A stretch of 64,000 bases of DNA from Variovorax paradoxus (GCF_902712855.1 NZ_LR743507.1:4822001-4886000); one strand, 5' to 3'; shown: positions 1 to 8,799, counted from the stretch's first letter. Notes: generated from the letters alone by a model not told the origin. Numbers and translations are program-made.

Positions 1-1607
1 AGTCCGTCCGCGCCGTCGGCCAGCCGGTAGTCGCACAGCAGCATGTCGAAGGGCTGGCGCTCGGCCTCGGCGCGCGCCAGTTCTTCCTCCGCGCCGGCTT
101 CGTCGGCCACGGTGCACACGTCGATCGCATGGAAGTGCAGCAGGCCCGCCATGGCGGCGCGGATGTCGGCTTCGTCGTCGACCAGCAGCACCCGGCGCGG
201 CAAGGCCGCCGGCACGCCGGCGGGCGGCGACTGCGAGGCCGCTTCGCTCGGCACGCTCGCCGCCACGCCCAGCGGCGCTTCGGCGCGCGGCACCACCACG
301 CGGAAATGCGTGCCGCGGCCGAAGCGCGAATGCAGCTCCACCGGATGGCCCAGCAGGCGCGACAGCCGCTGCACGATCGACAGCCCGATGCCCAGCCCGC
401 GCGTGCGGTCGCGCCCCGGATTCCCCACTTGGTAGAACTCTTCGAAGATCCGGCCCGACTGTTCCGGCGCGATGCCCATGCCACTGTCGCGCACCTCGAT
501 CCACACCGCGTCGCCGCGCTCGCGCGCCATGACCGTGACACCGCCGCGCGCGGTGTACTTCAGCGCGTTGTCGACCAGGTTCGACAGCATGCGGTGCAGC
601 AGCTCGGGATCGCTGCGCACCCACAGGCGGCTCGCACGCACACGCAGCTGCAGCGCCTTCTGCTCGGCCGACGGCCCGAAGGTGAAGTTCATCCGCAGGA
701 ACAGCGCGTCGAGCTGCACCGGACGCACGACGGGCGTGACCACGCCGGCATCGAGGCGCGACACGTCGAGCATGGTGTCCAGCGACATGCCCAGCGCATC
801 GACGGCGCGCATCAGCCGCTCGGCGTTGCGGCCCTCGGGCCGGTCGCTCAGCTCGTTGCGCAGCGCCGCACCGAACAGCGCGATGGCGTGCAGCGGCTGC
901 CGCAGGTCATGGCTGGCGGTGCCCAGGAAGCGGGTCTTCTCGGCGCTGGCGCGCTCGGTGGCGGCGATCTGCTCGCCCAGCCGTGCCGCGAGGGCCTCGT
1001 GCTCGAAGCGCAGGATCAGCGCGTCGGTGAGGATGCGGTTCTGCTTGATGCCGGTGCGCAGGGTCAGGCCCAGGTGGGCCGCGCCGAAGGCCGCAAGAAA
1101 GACGTGCAGCGCATCGCGCTGCCAGGCCAGCGCCGCGATCAGGCCCAGCATCATGGGCAGCCCGTAGCCGAACAGCGCCGGCTTCAGCGGCCACAGCGCC
1201 TGCATGGCACGGGTCCAGCTGCTCATGATGACCACCACCAGCAGCGCGGTGATGGGCAGGTTGTCGTTCGAGATCACGAACATCGGCGCCGGTGCCGTGG
1301 CACAGCTCACCATGGTGACCAGCCGCGTGTACTTGCGCGCCCAGTGCCGGCTGTCGGCCGCGGCGATGCCGGCGTGCCAGCCCAGCGTGAACAGGGCGTA
1401 CAGGTCGACCATCGTGATCAGCGCCAGCCAGAACAGCGCCCACTGCGTGCCGTACTGCCAGTAGAACGCGACGCCCAGCGCCCAGGCGAAGCACAGATGC
1501 GCGCTGATGGAGACCCGCCGCGAGGCATACACCGAGGCCACGTGCTCGCGCAGCACGCGCTGGTCGAGATCGCTGTGGATGAAGGGTTCGCCTGCCGCCG
1601 GGGTCAT
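1..1607 (-). CDS. Hybrid sensor histidine kinase with receiver domain (partial)
   Basis: Reading leftward from ATG at 1607 the frame stays open to the window edge, so the C-terminus is missing (about 535 residues seen). The first ~200 residues hold five or six hydrophobic segments. They are followed by a HisKA domain with the H-box FLGTASHDLRQPLHAIALF (phospho-acceptor His), an HATPase_c domain (SNLVDNALKYT N-box; GLGIGLSIVQRL G-box) and the start of a receiver domain (VLLVDDE, then LLCDYRL with the likely phospho-accepting Asp). This is a membrane-bound hybrid kinase that would pass phosphate to its own receiver and on to a partner outside the window. It lies 44 bp behind the lyase-hydrolase gene on the same strand. 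The signal is unknown. Confidence 0.9.
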   Translation of the reverse strand, partial: MTPAAGEPFIHSDLDQRVLREHVASVYASRRVSISAHLCFAWALGVAFYWQYGTQWALFWLALITMVDLYALFTLGWHAGIAAADSRHWARKYTRLVTMVSCATAPAPMFVISNDNLPITALLVVVIMSSWTRAMQALWPLKPALFGYGLPMMLGLIAALAWQRDALHVFLAAFGAAHLGLTLRTGIKQNRILTDALILRFEHEALAARLGEQIAATERASAEKTRFLGTASHDLRQPLHAIALFGAALRNELSDRPEGRNAERLMRAVDALGMSLDTMLDVSRLDAGVVTPVVRPVQLDALFLRMNFTFGPSAEQKALQLRVRASRLWVRSDPELLHRMLSNLVDNALKYTARGGVTVMARERGDAVWIEVRDSGMGIAPEQSGRIFEEFYQVGNPGRDRTRGLGIGLSIVQRLSRLLGHPVELHSRFGRGTHFRVVVPRAEAPLGVAASVPSEAASQSPPAGVPAALPRRVLLVDDEADIRAAMAGLLHFHAIDVCTVADEAGAEEELARAEAERQPFDMLLCDYRLADGADG

Positions 1608-1651
1608 GCGCCGATGCTATCGGCGACCCGCTGCGGCGACAGTGCCATTGG

Positions 1652-4102
1652 TCATGGCCCCCGCGGGGGCTCGTCCGCCAGCGCCAGCAGCACGTCGAGC
1701 AGCACATTGGCGCCCTGCAACAGGTCCGCCGGCGCAGTGTGTTCCTTCGGGTTGTGGCTGATGCCGCGCACGCTCGGCACGAAAACCATGGCCGCCGGGC
1801 AGATGCGGGCCATCATCTGCGCGTCGTGCCCCGCGCCCGAGGTCATGCGCCGGACGGGCAGCCCGCGCGCGTGGGCGGATGCCTCGATCCGGCGCACCAG
1901 GCGTTCGTCGAACTTCACGGGCTCGAAGCGGGCCAGCCGGCGGGCCTCGATGGCCACGCCTTCCTGCTGTTCGAGCGCGCGCAGGAAGGCGTCCAGCTCG
2001 GCCTCGGCCTGCTTCAGCAGCGCTTCGTCCGTGTTGCGCAGGTCGACCGTGAGCGTGGCGCGCGCCGCGATCACGTTGATGAGGTTGGGATGCAGCCCGA
2101 TGGCCCCCACGGTCGCGACCTGGCTGCCGCCGTAGCGCTTCGCCAGTTCGCGCACGAACACCGCGACGGCCGCGGCGCAGTAGCCGGCGTCGTGCCGCAT
2201 CCGCATCGGGGTGGTGCCGGCGTGGTTCGACTGCCCGGCGATCGACAGCTCCTGCCACGAGATGCCCTGCAGGTCCTGCACCGCGCCGATGGCGAGGCCT
2301 TCCGCCTCGAGCACCGGCCCCTGCTCGATGTGCAGTTCGACGAAGGCATGCGGCACGATGCTGCCGCATTCCATGTCGCCGGCGTAGCCGATGCGCGCGA
2401 GTTCGTCGCCCAGCCGCGCGCCGTCGGTGCCGGTGGTGTCGAGCGCCGCGTCGAGCGGGTAGCCGCCGGCATGCACCAGCGAACCCATCATGTCGGGCAT
2501 GAAGCGCACGCCCTCCTCGTTGGTGAAGGCCGCGACCACGATCGGGCGCAGCGTGCGGCGCTGGCGCGCGTCGAGCCAGCGGATCACCTCCAGGCCGGCC
2601 ATCACGCCATAGTTGCCGTCGTAGCGGCCGCCCGTGGCCACGGTGTCGATGTGGGAGCCCGTCATCACGGGCGCAGCGTCGGTGGTGCCGGCGCGGATGC
2701 CGAAGATGTTGCCCAGGCGGTCGACACGCACCTCGAGGCCGAGTTCCCTCATCCACCGCACCAGCTGGTCGCGGCCCTGGCGGTCGGCGTCGGTCAGCGC
2801 GATCCGGCAGACGCCGCCGCCCTCGATCGCGCCGATGGCGGCGTGGGTTTCGATGCGCGCCATCAGGTCGCGCCCGGCGATGCCTTCGCGCCGCAGCCAC
2901 TCGGCTTGCGCGGCAACGACCTCTTCACCGCTGCGCCCTGCAATCGCCCGATAGACGCCGGGCGCGGTCGCGCCTTCGGTGCTCAGGAGCAGCACGCGCG
3001 CCTCGGCACCGAGGCCGGCCGCATGCCGCGCCCCGGGGTCGGCCGCGAGCGCCTGCAGTGCCGCCAGCCCGGCCGCGCCCGATTCGCCGCTGAGCACCGG
3101 CACGTCGCCGGCGTCCCCGCCGGCCAGCGTGCGCACCGCGTGCTCGGCCTGCGCGTCGGTCACCGTCATGAACACGTCGACGGCCGGCTGCAGGAAGCGC
3201 CACGCGAGCGGCGAGGTGTCGCCGCAGGCCAGTCCCGCCATCACCGAATCGACCGAGCCTGTCGCCCGGTCGGGCCGGCCGCTGCGCGCGCTCTGCAGCA
3301 GGCAGTCGGCCTGCTCGGGCTCCACCACGATGAACGTGGGGCGCGCCGCGCCGTAGCGCTCCCAGAAATGGCTGACCACGCCCGCGGCCAGCCCGCCCAC
3401 GCCTCCCTGCACGATGACGTGCGTGAACGGACACGGCGCGCCCGCGGGCGAGTTTTCGAGCAGTTCGTCGGCCAGGATGCCGTAGCCCTGCATCACGTCG
3501 CGCGGCACGTCCTCGTAGCCTTCGTACGAGGTGTCCGACACCACCTCCCAGCCGTTGGCCCGCGCCAGCCGCGCGGCCTCCGCCACCGACTCGTCGTAGT
3601 TGCCGCGGATGCGCACGATCTCCGCGCCCAGTGCGGCGATGGGCGCCTCGCGCTCCTCGCTGACCTGCGCATGCAGCACGATCACGCAGCGGCAGCCGAT
3701 GCTCTGCGCGGCCGCCGCCAGCGCGCGGCCATGGTTGCCGTCGGTGGCGCTGACCACCACGAAGCCGCGCAACGCGTCCGCATGCCTGCCCGCGAGCAGG
3801 TCTGCGGGCGTCCAGCCGCGCTGCGGCCAGCGGCGCAGCACCAGCCGCAGCAGCGCCACCGGCGCGCCCAGCACCTTGAAGCTGCCGAGCGTGGAGCGCT
3901 TCGATTCGTCCTTGACCACGACCTGCGCCACGCCGAGCCGCGCCGCCAGCCGGGGCAACGGCCATGCGGGCGTGGCGTGCGGCGCCAGCCGGCTCCAGCC
4001 CGAGAGCCAGCGCCGGCTCTCCTGGCCGCGCGCGATGTTCATCACCTCGCTCAACGAGGGGTCATAGGCGCGCCGCTGCGCGTGTGGATTGGTGAACAGC
4101 AT
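1652..4102 (-). CDS. Fused diaminopropionate ammonia-lyase / M20 Zn-dependent (ureido-type) hydrolase
   Basis: One uninterrupted 816-aa frame carries two enzymes. Residues ~1-385 are a fold-type II PLP enzyme of the diaminopropionate ammonia-lyase family (2,3-diaminopropionate to pyruvate plus 2 NH3): ESKRSTLGSFK with PLP Lys76, ATDGNHGRALA, and a glycine-rich phosphate loop QGGVGGLAAG. Residues ~400-816 are an M20 hydrolase of the allantoate amidohydrolase / N-carbamoyl-amino-acid hydrolase group: GSHIDTV, YDGNYGVMAG, FTNEEGVRF, VELHIEQGP and HNPKEHTAPAD supply the metal ligands. Both halves are near full family length and no linker is added. The ATG lies 5 bp after the upstream amidohydrolase, so the genes are cotranscribed. 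The substrate is inferred to be an acylated or carbamoylated diaminopropionate. A lost stop codon cannot be excluded. Confidence 0.85.
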   Translation of the reverse strand: MLFTNPHAQRRAYDPSLSEVMNIARGQESRRWLSGWSRLAPHATPAWPLPRLAARLGVAQVVVKDESKRSTLGSFKVLGAPVALLRLVLRRWPQRGWTPADLLAGRHADALRGFVVVSATDGNHGRALAAAAQSIGCRCVIVLHAQVSEEREAPIAALGAEIVRIRGNYDESVAEAARLARANGWEVVSDTSYEGYEDVPRDVMQGYGILADELLENSPAGAPCPFTHVIVQGGVGGLAAGVVSHFWERYGAARPTFIVVEPEQADCLLQSARSGRPDRATGSVDSVMAGLACGDTSPLAWRFLQPAVDVFMTVTDAQAEHAVRTLAGGDAGDVPVLSGESGAAGLAALQALAADPGARHAAGLGAEARVLLLSTEGATAPGVYRAIAGRSGEEVVAAQAEWLRREGIAGRDLMARIETHAAIGAIEGGGVCRIALTDADRQGRDQLVRWMRELGLEVRVDRLGNIFGIRAGTTDAAPVMTGSHIDTVATGGRYDGNYGVMAGLEVIRWLDARQRRTLRPIVVAAFTNEEGVRFMPDMMGSLVHAGGYPLDAALDTTGTDGARLGDELARIGYAGDMECGSIVPHAFVELHIEQGPVLEAEGLAIGAVQDLQGISWQELSIAGQSNHAGTTPMRMRHDAGYCAAAVAVFVRELAKRYGGSQVATVGAIGLHPNLINVIAARATLTVDLRNTDEALLKQAEAELDAFLRALEQQEGVAIEARRLARFEPVKFDERLVRRIEASAHARGLPVRRMTSGAGHDAQMMARICPAAMVFVPSVRGISHNPKEHTAPADLLQGANVLLDVLLALADEPPRGP

Positions 4103-4107
4103 GCCCG

Positions 4108-5295
4108 TCAGTTCCCGTGGTCGGTGCGCCGGGGCAGGCGCAGTCGGACGATTTCCGCGAAGTAACGCGCGCCCGTGTCGAGCACCGCGTCGTTGAAGTC
4201 GTAGCTCCCGTTGTGCAGCGGCGTTCCGCCGGGCTCGCCATCGGCGCCGTTGCCGAGGAACACGAAGGCGCCGGGCACGGCCTCGAGGAATGCGCCGAAG
4301 TCCTCCGAGATCATCATCGGCGCCACGTCGGCATCGACGTTGCCGGCGCCCACCACCGTCGTGGCGGCCGCCAGCGCGGTGGGCACGCATTCGGCCCAGT
4401 TCACGGTGGGCGCGAACTCGTGCGTGTAGCTGAACTCGCAGCCCGCGCCGTGCATGCGGCAGATGCCCTCGCTGATCTCGCGCATGCGCCCGCCCAGCAT
4501 GCGCTGCACGGCCGGGTCGTAGCTGCGCGTGTCGCCCTTGATGACCACGTTCGAAGGGATCGCGTTGCGGATGCCGTCGGTGATGAACTCGGTGCACGAC
4601 ACCACCGCCTGCGCGCCGGGGTCGAGCGTGCGCGACACCACGGTCTGCAGCGCCAGCACGATCTGTGCGCCGATCACGATCGGGTCGATGCCCATGTGCG
4701 GCCGCGCGGCATGCGTGCCGCGGCCCTTCACATGGATCACGAAGTTGTCCTCGCTCGCCATCAGGCCGCCGATGCGCGTGGCGAACGTGCCCGCGCGCAT
4801 GCCGGGCATGTTGTGCAGCCCGTAGATCTCGTCGACCGGGAAGCGTTCGAACAGGCCGTCGTCCATCATCGCCTTCGCGCCGCGGCCATGCTCCTCGGCC
4901 GGCTGGAAGATGAAGCGCACGGTGCCGTCGAAGTCCTGCCGCTCGCGCAGCAGCCGCGCGGCACCGAGCACGATCGACATGTGGCCGTCGTGGCCGCAGG
5001 CGTGCATCTTGCCGGGCGTCGCGGAGGCGTAGGGGCGATCGGCCGGCAGCTCGGTGATGTTCAGCGCGTCCATCTCGGCGCGCAGGCCGATCACGCCCGT
5101 GCCTTCGCCCACCTTGAGGTTGGCCACGAGGCCGGTGCCGCCGATGCCGGTGTGCACCTCGAGGCCGAGCGCCCTGAGCACGCGCACGACGAAGGCAGAG
5201 GTCTTCGCCTCCTCGAAGCCGGTCTCGGGAATGGCGTGCAGCTGGCGGCGCCAGTGGGTCAATGTGTCGCGCAGGGTGGCATCGGTCGGGTGCAT
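4108..5295 (-). CDS. M20 family amidohydrolase (hippurate hydrolase-like)
   Basis: A 395-aa cytoplasmic metal-dependent amidohydrolase of the M20D group, which cleaves N-acyl amino acids. Visible are the N-terminal RRQLHAIPETGFEE, the metal-binding stretch GKMHACGHDGHMS, IFQPAEEHGRGAKAM with the catalytic acid, THAARPHMGIDP of the dimerisation domain, and a C-terminal SEDFGAFLEAVPGAFVFLG. It is the first gene of a two-gene operon with the lyase-hydrolase fusion and diverges from an Lrp/AsnC regulator across ~100 bp. The acyl substrate cannot be read from sequence; the context suggests removal of an N-acyl group before the lyase step. Confidence 0.9.
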   Translation of the reverse strand: MHPTDATLRDTLTHWRRQLHAIPETGFEEAKTSAFVVRVLRALGLEVHTGIGGTGLVANLKVGEGTGVIGLRAEMDALNITELPADRPYASATPGKMHACGHDGHMSIVLGAARLLRERQDFDGTVRFIFQPAEEHGRGAKAMMDDGLFERFPVDEIYGLHNMPGMRAGTFATRIGGLMASEDNFVIHVKGRGTHAARPHMGIDPIVIGAQIVLALQTVVSRTLDPGAQAVVSCTEFITDGIRNAIPSNVVIKGDTRSYDPAVQRMLGGRMREISEGICRMHGAGCEFSYTHEFAPTVNWAECVPTALAAATTVVGAGNVDADVAPMMISEDFGAFLEAVPGAFVFLGNGADGEPGGTPLHNGSYDFNDAVLDTGARYFAEIVRLRLPRRTDHGN

Positions 5296-5349
5296 GGCGA
5301 GATGCTATTGACAATGGCGCGGGACAGGTGCGCAAAATCCGCGTCCTCG

Positions 5350-5366
5350 ACGCAACGTTTTTGCGT
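5350..5366. promoter_or_regulatory. 17-nt palindrome, candidate AsnC/Lrp operator
   Basis: ACGCAACGTTTTTGCGT is a 6+5+6 inverted repeat (ACGCAA/TTGCGT) in the 100-bp gap between the amidohydrolase operon and the divergent AsnC-type regulator. Dimeric Lrp/AsnC proteins typically bind 15-17 bp palindromes in such gaps. The regulator assignment is inferred from position only. Confidence 0.45.
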
Positions 5367-5395
5367 GCACATGGCCATTATTTCGTCTTCGCTGC

Positions 5396-5866
5396 ATGAC
5401 TCCTCTCGATGCCCTCGACCTTCGCCTGCTGGAGCTGATCCAGGCCGACAGCCGCGTGCCGCAGAGCGAACTCGGCGAACGGGTACACCTCTCGACAGCG
5501 GCGGTGAACCGGCGCCTCAAACGCATGCGCGACGAAGGCGTGATCCAGCGCTACGGCGCGGTGCTGTCGCCCGCGGCGCTGGGCCATCCGCTGACCATCG
5601 TGGCCGAAGTGGAAGCGGAGAGCGAGCAGATCGAGCTGCTCGATGCGATGAAACGCAGCTTCAGGGCCTGCCCGCAGGTGCAGCAGTGCTACTACGTGAC
5701 CGGCGAGTGGGACTTCATCCTGGTCCTCGTGGTGCGCGACATGGCGCAGTACACGGCGCTGACGCGGCAGCTCTTCTTCCAGAGCAACAACGTCAGGCGC
5801 TTCCGCACGCTGGTCACCATGGACCCGGTGAAGCTCAGCCTCGACGTGCCGGTGTCCGGGGGCTGA
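5396..5866 (+). CDS. Lrp/AsnC family transcriptional regulator
   Basis: A 156-aa regulator. Residues ~4-60 form the AsnC-type winged helix-turn-helix (ALDLRLLELIQADSR, then the recognition helix around LSTAAVNRRLKRM). Residues ~70-150 form the RAM ligand-binding/oligomerisation domain (VQQCYYVTGEWDFILVLVVRD). It is divergent from the amidohydrolase and lyase-hydrolase operon, the usual arrangement for a local amino-acid-responsive regulator. The C-terminal codons overlap the convergent membrane-protein gene by 32 bp. Confidence 0.93.
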   Translation: MTPLDALDLRLLELIQADSRVPQSELGERVHLSTAAVNRRLKRMRDEGVIQRYGAVLSPAALGHPLTIVAEVEAESEQIELLDAMKRSFRACPQVQQCYYVTGEWDFILVLVVRDMAQYTALTRQLFFQSNNVRRFRTLVTMDPVKLSLDVPVSGG

Positions 5867-6341
5867 ACGCCGCGCCCCGCGCCTGCGCGCACGGCATCAG
5901 CATCGAACGCAGCAGCAGCGCCATCACGCAGACGATGGGTGCGAGCGCCAGCAGCCGGCCGGGCTCGAAGGCCAGCCCGGCGGCGATGCCGACGGCGCAG
6001 CCGGTCTTGACCCACGGCGCCACCGCGTCCCAGCCGCGGCGGTGCGTGGCCGCGAACCCGATGAGCGCGGCCCAGCCGTAGAGACCGCCGAACACCGAGG
6101 CGATCCAGCTCGACAGGTAGTACACGGTGCCCAGGTCGCGGAACGCGATCGCCGTGCCAAGGCCTTGCCAGGTGTGGCGATAGCCGTCGAACAGGAAGAA
6201 GCCGGTGGCCGACGCGGCCCACCAGAAGAAGGCGTACAGGCTCGCGATGCCGGCCAGCACGGCAAGGCACGCGAGCGCACGGCGGGTGACGTCGTCGAAG
6301 GGCGTGTGGTCCCGCCACGCGGCGGTGTGTCCGTTGTCCAT
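5835..6341 (-). CDS. Hypothetical integral membrane protein
   Basis: A 168-aa protein with about four hydrophobic segments (for example ALACLAVLAGIASLYAFFWW and LLALAPIVCVMALLLRSML). I do not recognise the family. The start MDNGHTAAW at 6341 is preferred because GGAG lies about 8 nt upstream; a longer frame to 6452 exists but its extra residues look random. The 3' end overlaps the AsnC-type gene by 32 bp in convergent orientation. No catalytic motif is visible. Confidence 0.7.
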   Translation of the reverse strand: MDNGHTAAWRDHTPFDDVTRRALACLAVLAGIASLYAFFWWAASATGFFLFDGYRHTWQGLGTAIAFRDLGTVYYLSSWIASVFGGLYGWAALIGFAATHRRGWDAVAPWVKTGCAVGIAAGLAFEPGRLLALAPIVCVMALLLRSMLMPCAQARGAAFSPRTPARRG

Positions 6342-6464
6342 GCAGGGCTCCAAGTGTTCGCAAAGGAGGCCGACGTTAGGGACGCAATGTGCGGTGAGCG
6401 TGAAGACCGCGTGAAATGGTGTGAACAGATGCCGGCGCGCGCATGCCGGCATGCCCGGCGGCGG

Positions 6465-6824
6465 CTACTGGAACAGCGCCAGGAAAGCGTAGATGCCGGC
6501 CAGCGTCCAGTGCACCTTGCCGGCGAGCGAGGCGGCCTCGGCCGAGATCGGATACATCTTCGCGCGCCTCCAGGCCCAGATGTTCAGCGCCACCGCCAGC
6601 ACCAGGCCGCTGGCGAAGAAGAGCGCCGAATGCAGCCCGAGCGCGCCGATCAGCGACACCAGCAGGATCACGACGCCCGCGGCCCAGATGCCGCTGTCGG
6701 TGCTGGCCAGCACATGCGACAGGCCGCCGCAGACCGTGCACTCGGCCGGCGCAGCGCGGCTGGACCAGCGCTTGGCGAGGGCGCCGATGCCGGGGCGGTT
6801 GCAGCGCGGGCAGGTGTGCGTCAT
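6465..6824 (-). CDS. Small zinc-ribbon membrane protein
   Basis: A 119-aa protein. The N-terminus has paired cysteines MTHTCPRCNRPG and AECTVCGGL, a CxxC...CxxC zinc ribbon. It is followed by two transmembrane helices (GIWAAGVVILLVSLIGALGL and SALFFASGLVLAVALNIWAW) and a short hydrophobic C-terminus. The domain plan resembles small prokaryotic CXXC membrane proteins of unknown role. The neighbouring YceH-type gene is on the same strand, 56 bp upstream. Confidence 0.75.
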   Translation of the reverse strand: MTHTCPRCNRPGIGALAKRWSSRAAPAECTVCGGLSHVLASTDSGIWAAGVVILLVSLIGALGLHSALFFASGLVLAVALNIWAWRRAKMYPISAEAASLAGKVHWTLAGIYAFLALFQ

Positions 6825-6880
6825 GTGCCGCGCAAGATACCGCAGCGCGGGTGCGGCTGGCAATGGCCGCAACGGGGAGT

Positions 6881-7570
6881 TCAGCCTTCCGCCGATATCC
6901 CGAGCTCCGAACACACGCGACCCAGCAGCGCCTTCAACGACGCCACCTCGGCCTCGAGCCGTGCCACGTTGGCCTTCAGCGCGGCCACTTCGCCCAGCGA
7001 AACGTCGCTCGCCGCATGGAAGGCGTCGGACGATGCGGCGCCCGGCGCGGCGACCTCTTCGGCCGGCGTGCCGCTCAGCAGGTGGGCCCAGCGGCTCTCC
7101 CGGGCGCCCGGCAACCGGGCCAGCTTGGCCACCAGCGCGCCGGCCGGCCGCTCGGCGAGTTCGTTCAGGAAGCCCTCGACCGACGAGATGTCCGCGAAGT
7201 TGTGCATGCGGTCGCAGGCAATGCGCAGCTCGCCGGCCGTCTGCGGCCCGCGCAGCATGAGCACCGTGAGCAGGATGACCGACTGCGAAGGGATGCGCAG
7301 CACGCGGTCGATGTTGTGCTCGTAGCGGAAGGCGCGCCCGCCGCTGGTCTCGGCGACGAGGCTGTAGCCCTTCAGGCTGTCGACCGTGGCCTGCACCTGC
7401 GACTCGGTGAGCTCGAGCACCGGGTTGCGGCTGGTCTTCTGGTTGCAGCCCGACACCAGCGAGTTGAGCGTCAGCGGATAGCTGTCCGGCACGGTGCGCT
7501 GCTTCTCGGCAAGCACGCCGAGCACGCGGGTTTCGAGGAGGGACAGGACGGGAAGGGACGTCGAGGACAT
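6881..7570 (-). CDS. YceH/UPF0502 (DUF480) family protein
   Basis: A 229-aa protein with the family signature near the N-terminus: LETRVLGVLAEKQRTVPDSYPLTLNSLVSGCNQK, read here as two adjacent pieces, then NPVLELTESQV. The fold is known to be a tandem winged helix; the biochemical function is unknown. The C-terminus after residue ~185 (VSLGEVAALKANVARLEAEV) looks like a short coiled coil. It is a single gene with its own upstream gap of about 100 bp. Confidence 0.88.
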   Translation of the reverse strand: MSSTSLPVLSLLETRVLGVLAEKQRTVPDSYPLTLNSLVSGCNQKTSRNPVLELTESQVQATVDSLKGYSLVAETSGGRAFRYEHNIDRVLRIPSQSVILLTVLMLRGPQTAGELRIACDRMHNFADISSVEGFLNELAERPAGALVAKLARLPGARESRWAHLLSGTPAEEVAAPGAASSDAFHAASDVSLGEVAALKANVARLEAEVASLKALLGRVCSELGISAEG

Positions 7571-7671
7571 GACTGCTCACAAAAGAAACGCCACCGGAGC
7601 ATGGCCCCGGCAGCGTACACGTGTTCGGCGATGGCCCGGGGCCATCGATGGCGTTCGGGCGCCCGCTGCGC

Positions 7672-8703
7672 TCAGCCGCCGTTGATGCGGCTGACCAGCG
7701 CCTTGGTGAACGCCTGCGTGCCCGCCGTGCCGCCGAGGTCGCCCGTGCGCACCTTGTCGATGTTCAGCGTCTCGTCGATGGCCGTGCGCAGGCGCGTGGC
7801 CAGTTCGGGCAGCCTCACGTGGTCGAGCATGAGCGCGGCAGCCAGCAGCAATGCGGTGGGATTGGCGATGCCCTTGCCCGCGATGTCGGGCGCGGAGCCG
7901 TGCACGGCCTCGAAGATCGCCGCGTCGGCGCCGATGTTGGCGCCCGGCGCCATGCCCAGGCCGCCGACCAGGCCGGCCACCAGGTCGGACAGGATGTCGC
8001 CGAACAGGTTGGTGGTGACCAGCATGTCGAACTGCCAGGGGTTGAGCACCAGCTTCATCGCGCAGGCGTCGATGATGACGGTGTCGAGCTCGAACTGGCC
8101 CTTGTACTTCTTCTCGTAGAGGTCCAGGCCGGTCTCGAGGAAGATGCCCGTGAGCGCCTTCATGATGTTGGCCTTGTGCACGAGGGTGACCTTCTTGCGG
8201 CCCGTGGCCACGGCGGTCTGGAAGGCGTACTCCAGCAGGCGGCGGCTGCCCTGGCGGGTGTTGATGCCGGTGGCCATCGCCACGGCGTGCGGGTCGCCGT
8301 CGATCGGCACGTAGTGCTCGTGGCCGATGTACAGGCCCTCGAGGTTCTCGCGCACGACCACCAGGTCGATCTTGTCGAAGCGTCCGCCCGGAATGATGGT
8401 GCGCGCGGGGCGCAGGTTGGCGTACAGCTGGAACTCCTCGCGCAGCCGCACGTTCGACGAGCGGTAGCCTCCACCCGAAGGCGTTTCCAGCGGGCCCTTC
8501 AGCGCCAGCCGGGTGCGGCGGATGCTGTCGAGCGTGGCGACGGGCAGCGGGTCGCCAGCTGCCACCACGCCGCCGAGGCCGGCGATCTGGCGGTCCCACA
8601 CGAAGGGCGCTTTCAGCGCGTCGAGCGCGGCCAGCGTGGCGTCGACGATTTCCGGGCCGATGCCATCGCCGGGGATCAGGGTTGCGGGAATGGAAGTGGT
8701 CAT
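7672..8703 (-). CDS. NAD-dependent isocitrate dehydrogenase
   Basis: A 343-aa member of the isocitrate/isopropylmalate dehydrogenase family, converting isocitrate to 2-oxoglutarate in the TCA cycle. The start is MTTSIPATLIPGDGIGPEIV. The substrate segment SSNVRLREEFQLYANLRPAR, with Ser-x-Asn and the three Arg residues, is isocitrate-type. NLFGDILSDLVAGLVGGLG supplies the metal-binding Asp residues. HGSAPDIAGKGIANP carries the NAD-type residues (NADP enzymes have HGTAPKYAG-like sequence). ATG at 8703 is preferred over an in-frame start at 8763, whose extra residues lack family similarity. Homoisocitrate or tartrate dehydrogenase is a less likely reading. Confidence 0.85.
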   Translation of the reverse strand: MTTSIPATLIPGDGIGPEIVDATLAALDALKAPFVWDRQIAGLGGVVAAGDPLPVATLDSIRRTRLALKGPLETPSGGGYRSSNVRLREEFQLYANLRPARTIIPGGRFDKIDLVVVRENLEGLYIGHEHYVPIDGDPHAVAMATGINTRQGSRRLLEYAFQTAVATGRKKVTLVHKANIMKALTGIFLETGLDLYEKKYKGQFELDTVIIDACAMKLVLNPWQFDMLVTTNLFGDILSDLVAGLVGGLGMAPGANIGADAAIFEAVHGSAPDIAGKGIANPTALLLAAALMLDHVRLPELATRLRTAIDETLNIDKVRTGDLGGTAGTQAFTKALVSRINGG

Positions 8704-8799
8704 CGGCTGGTCTCGCGTGGTGTGGTGTGTTGGGGGCTGGAGCATACGTCGCGCACAAGACACCCTGCGCTCACGTGGGTCACTGCCGCCGCCGGCTCG

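Noticed and set aside
129..2135. A ~670-codon rightward open frame at the window start
   Set aside because: The opposite strand encodes a histidine kinase and the M20 hydrolase with intact catalytic motifs; this frame has none.
5281..5305. A fourth GCTAY..ATAGC element before the amidohydrolase start
   Set aside because: GCTATTGACAATGGC is 15 nt, has a mismatch in the right arm and lacks the trailing AA, so it does not fit the 17-nt family.
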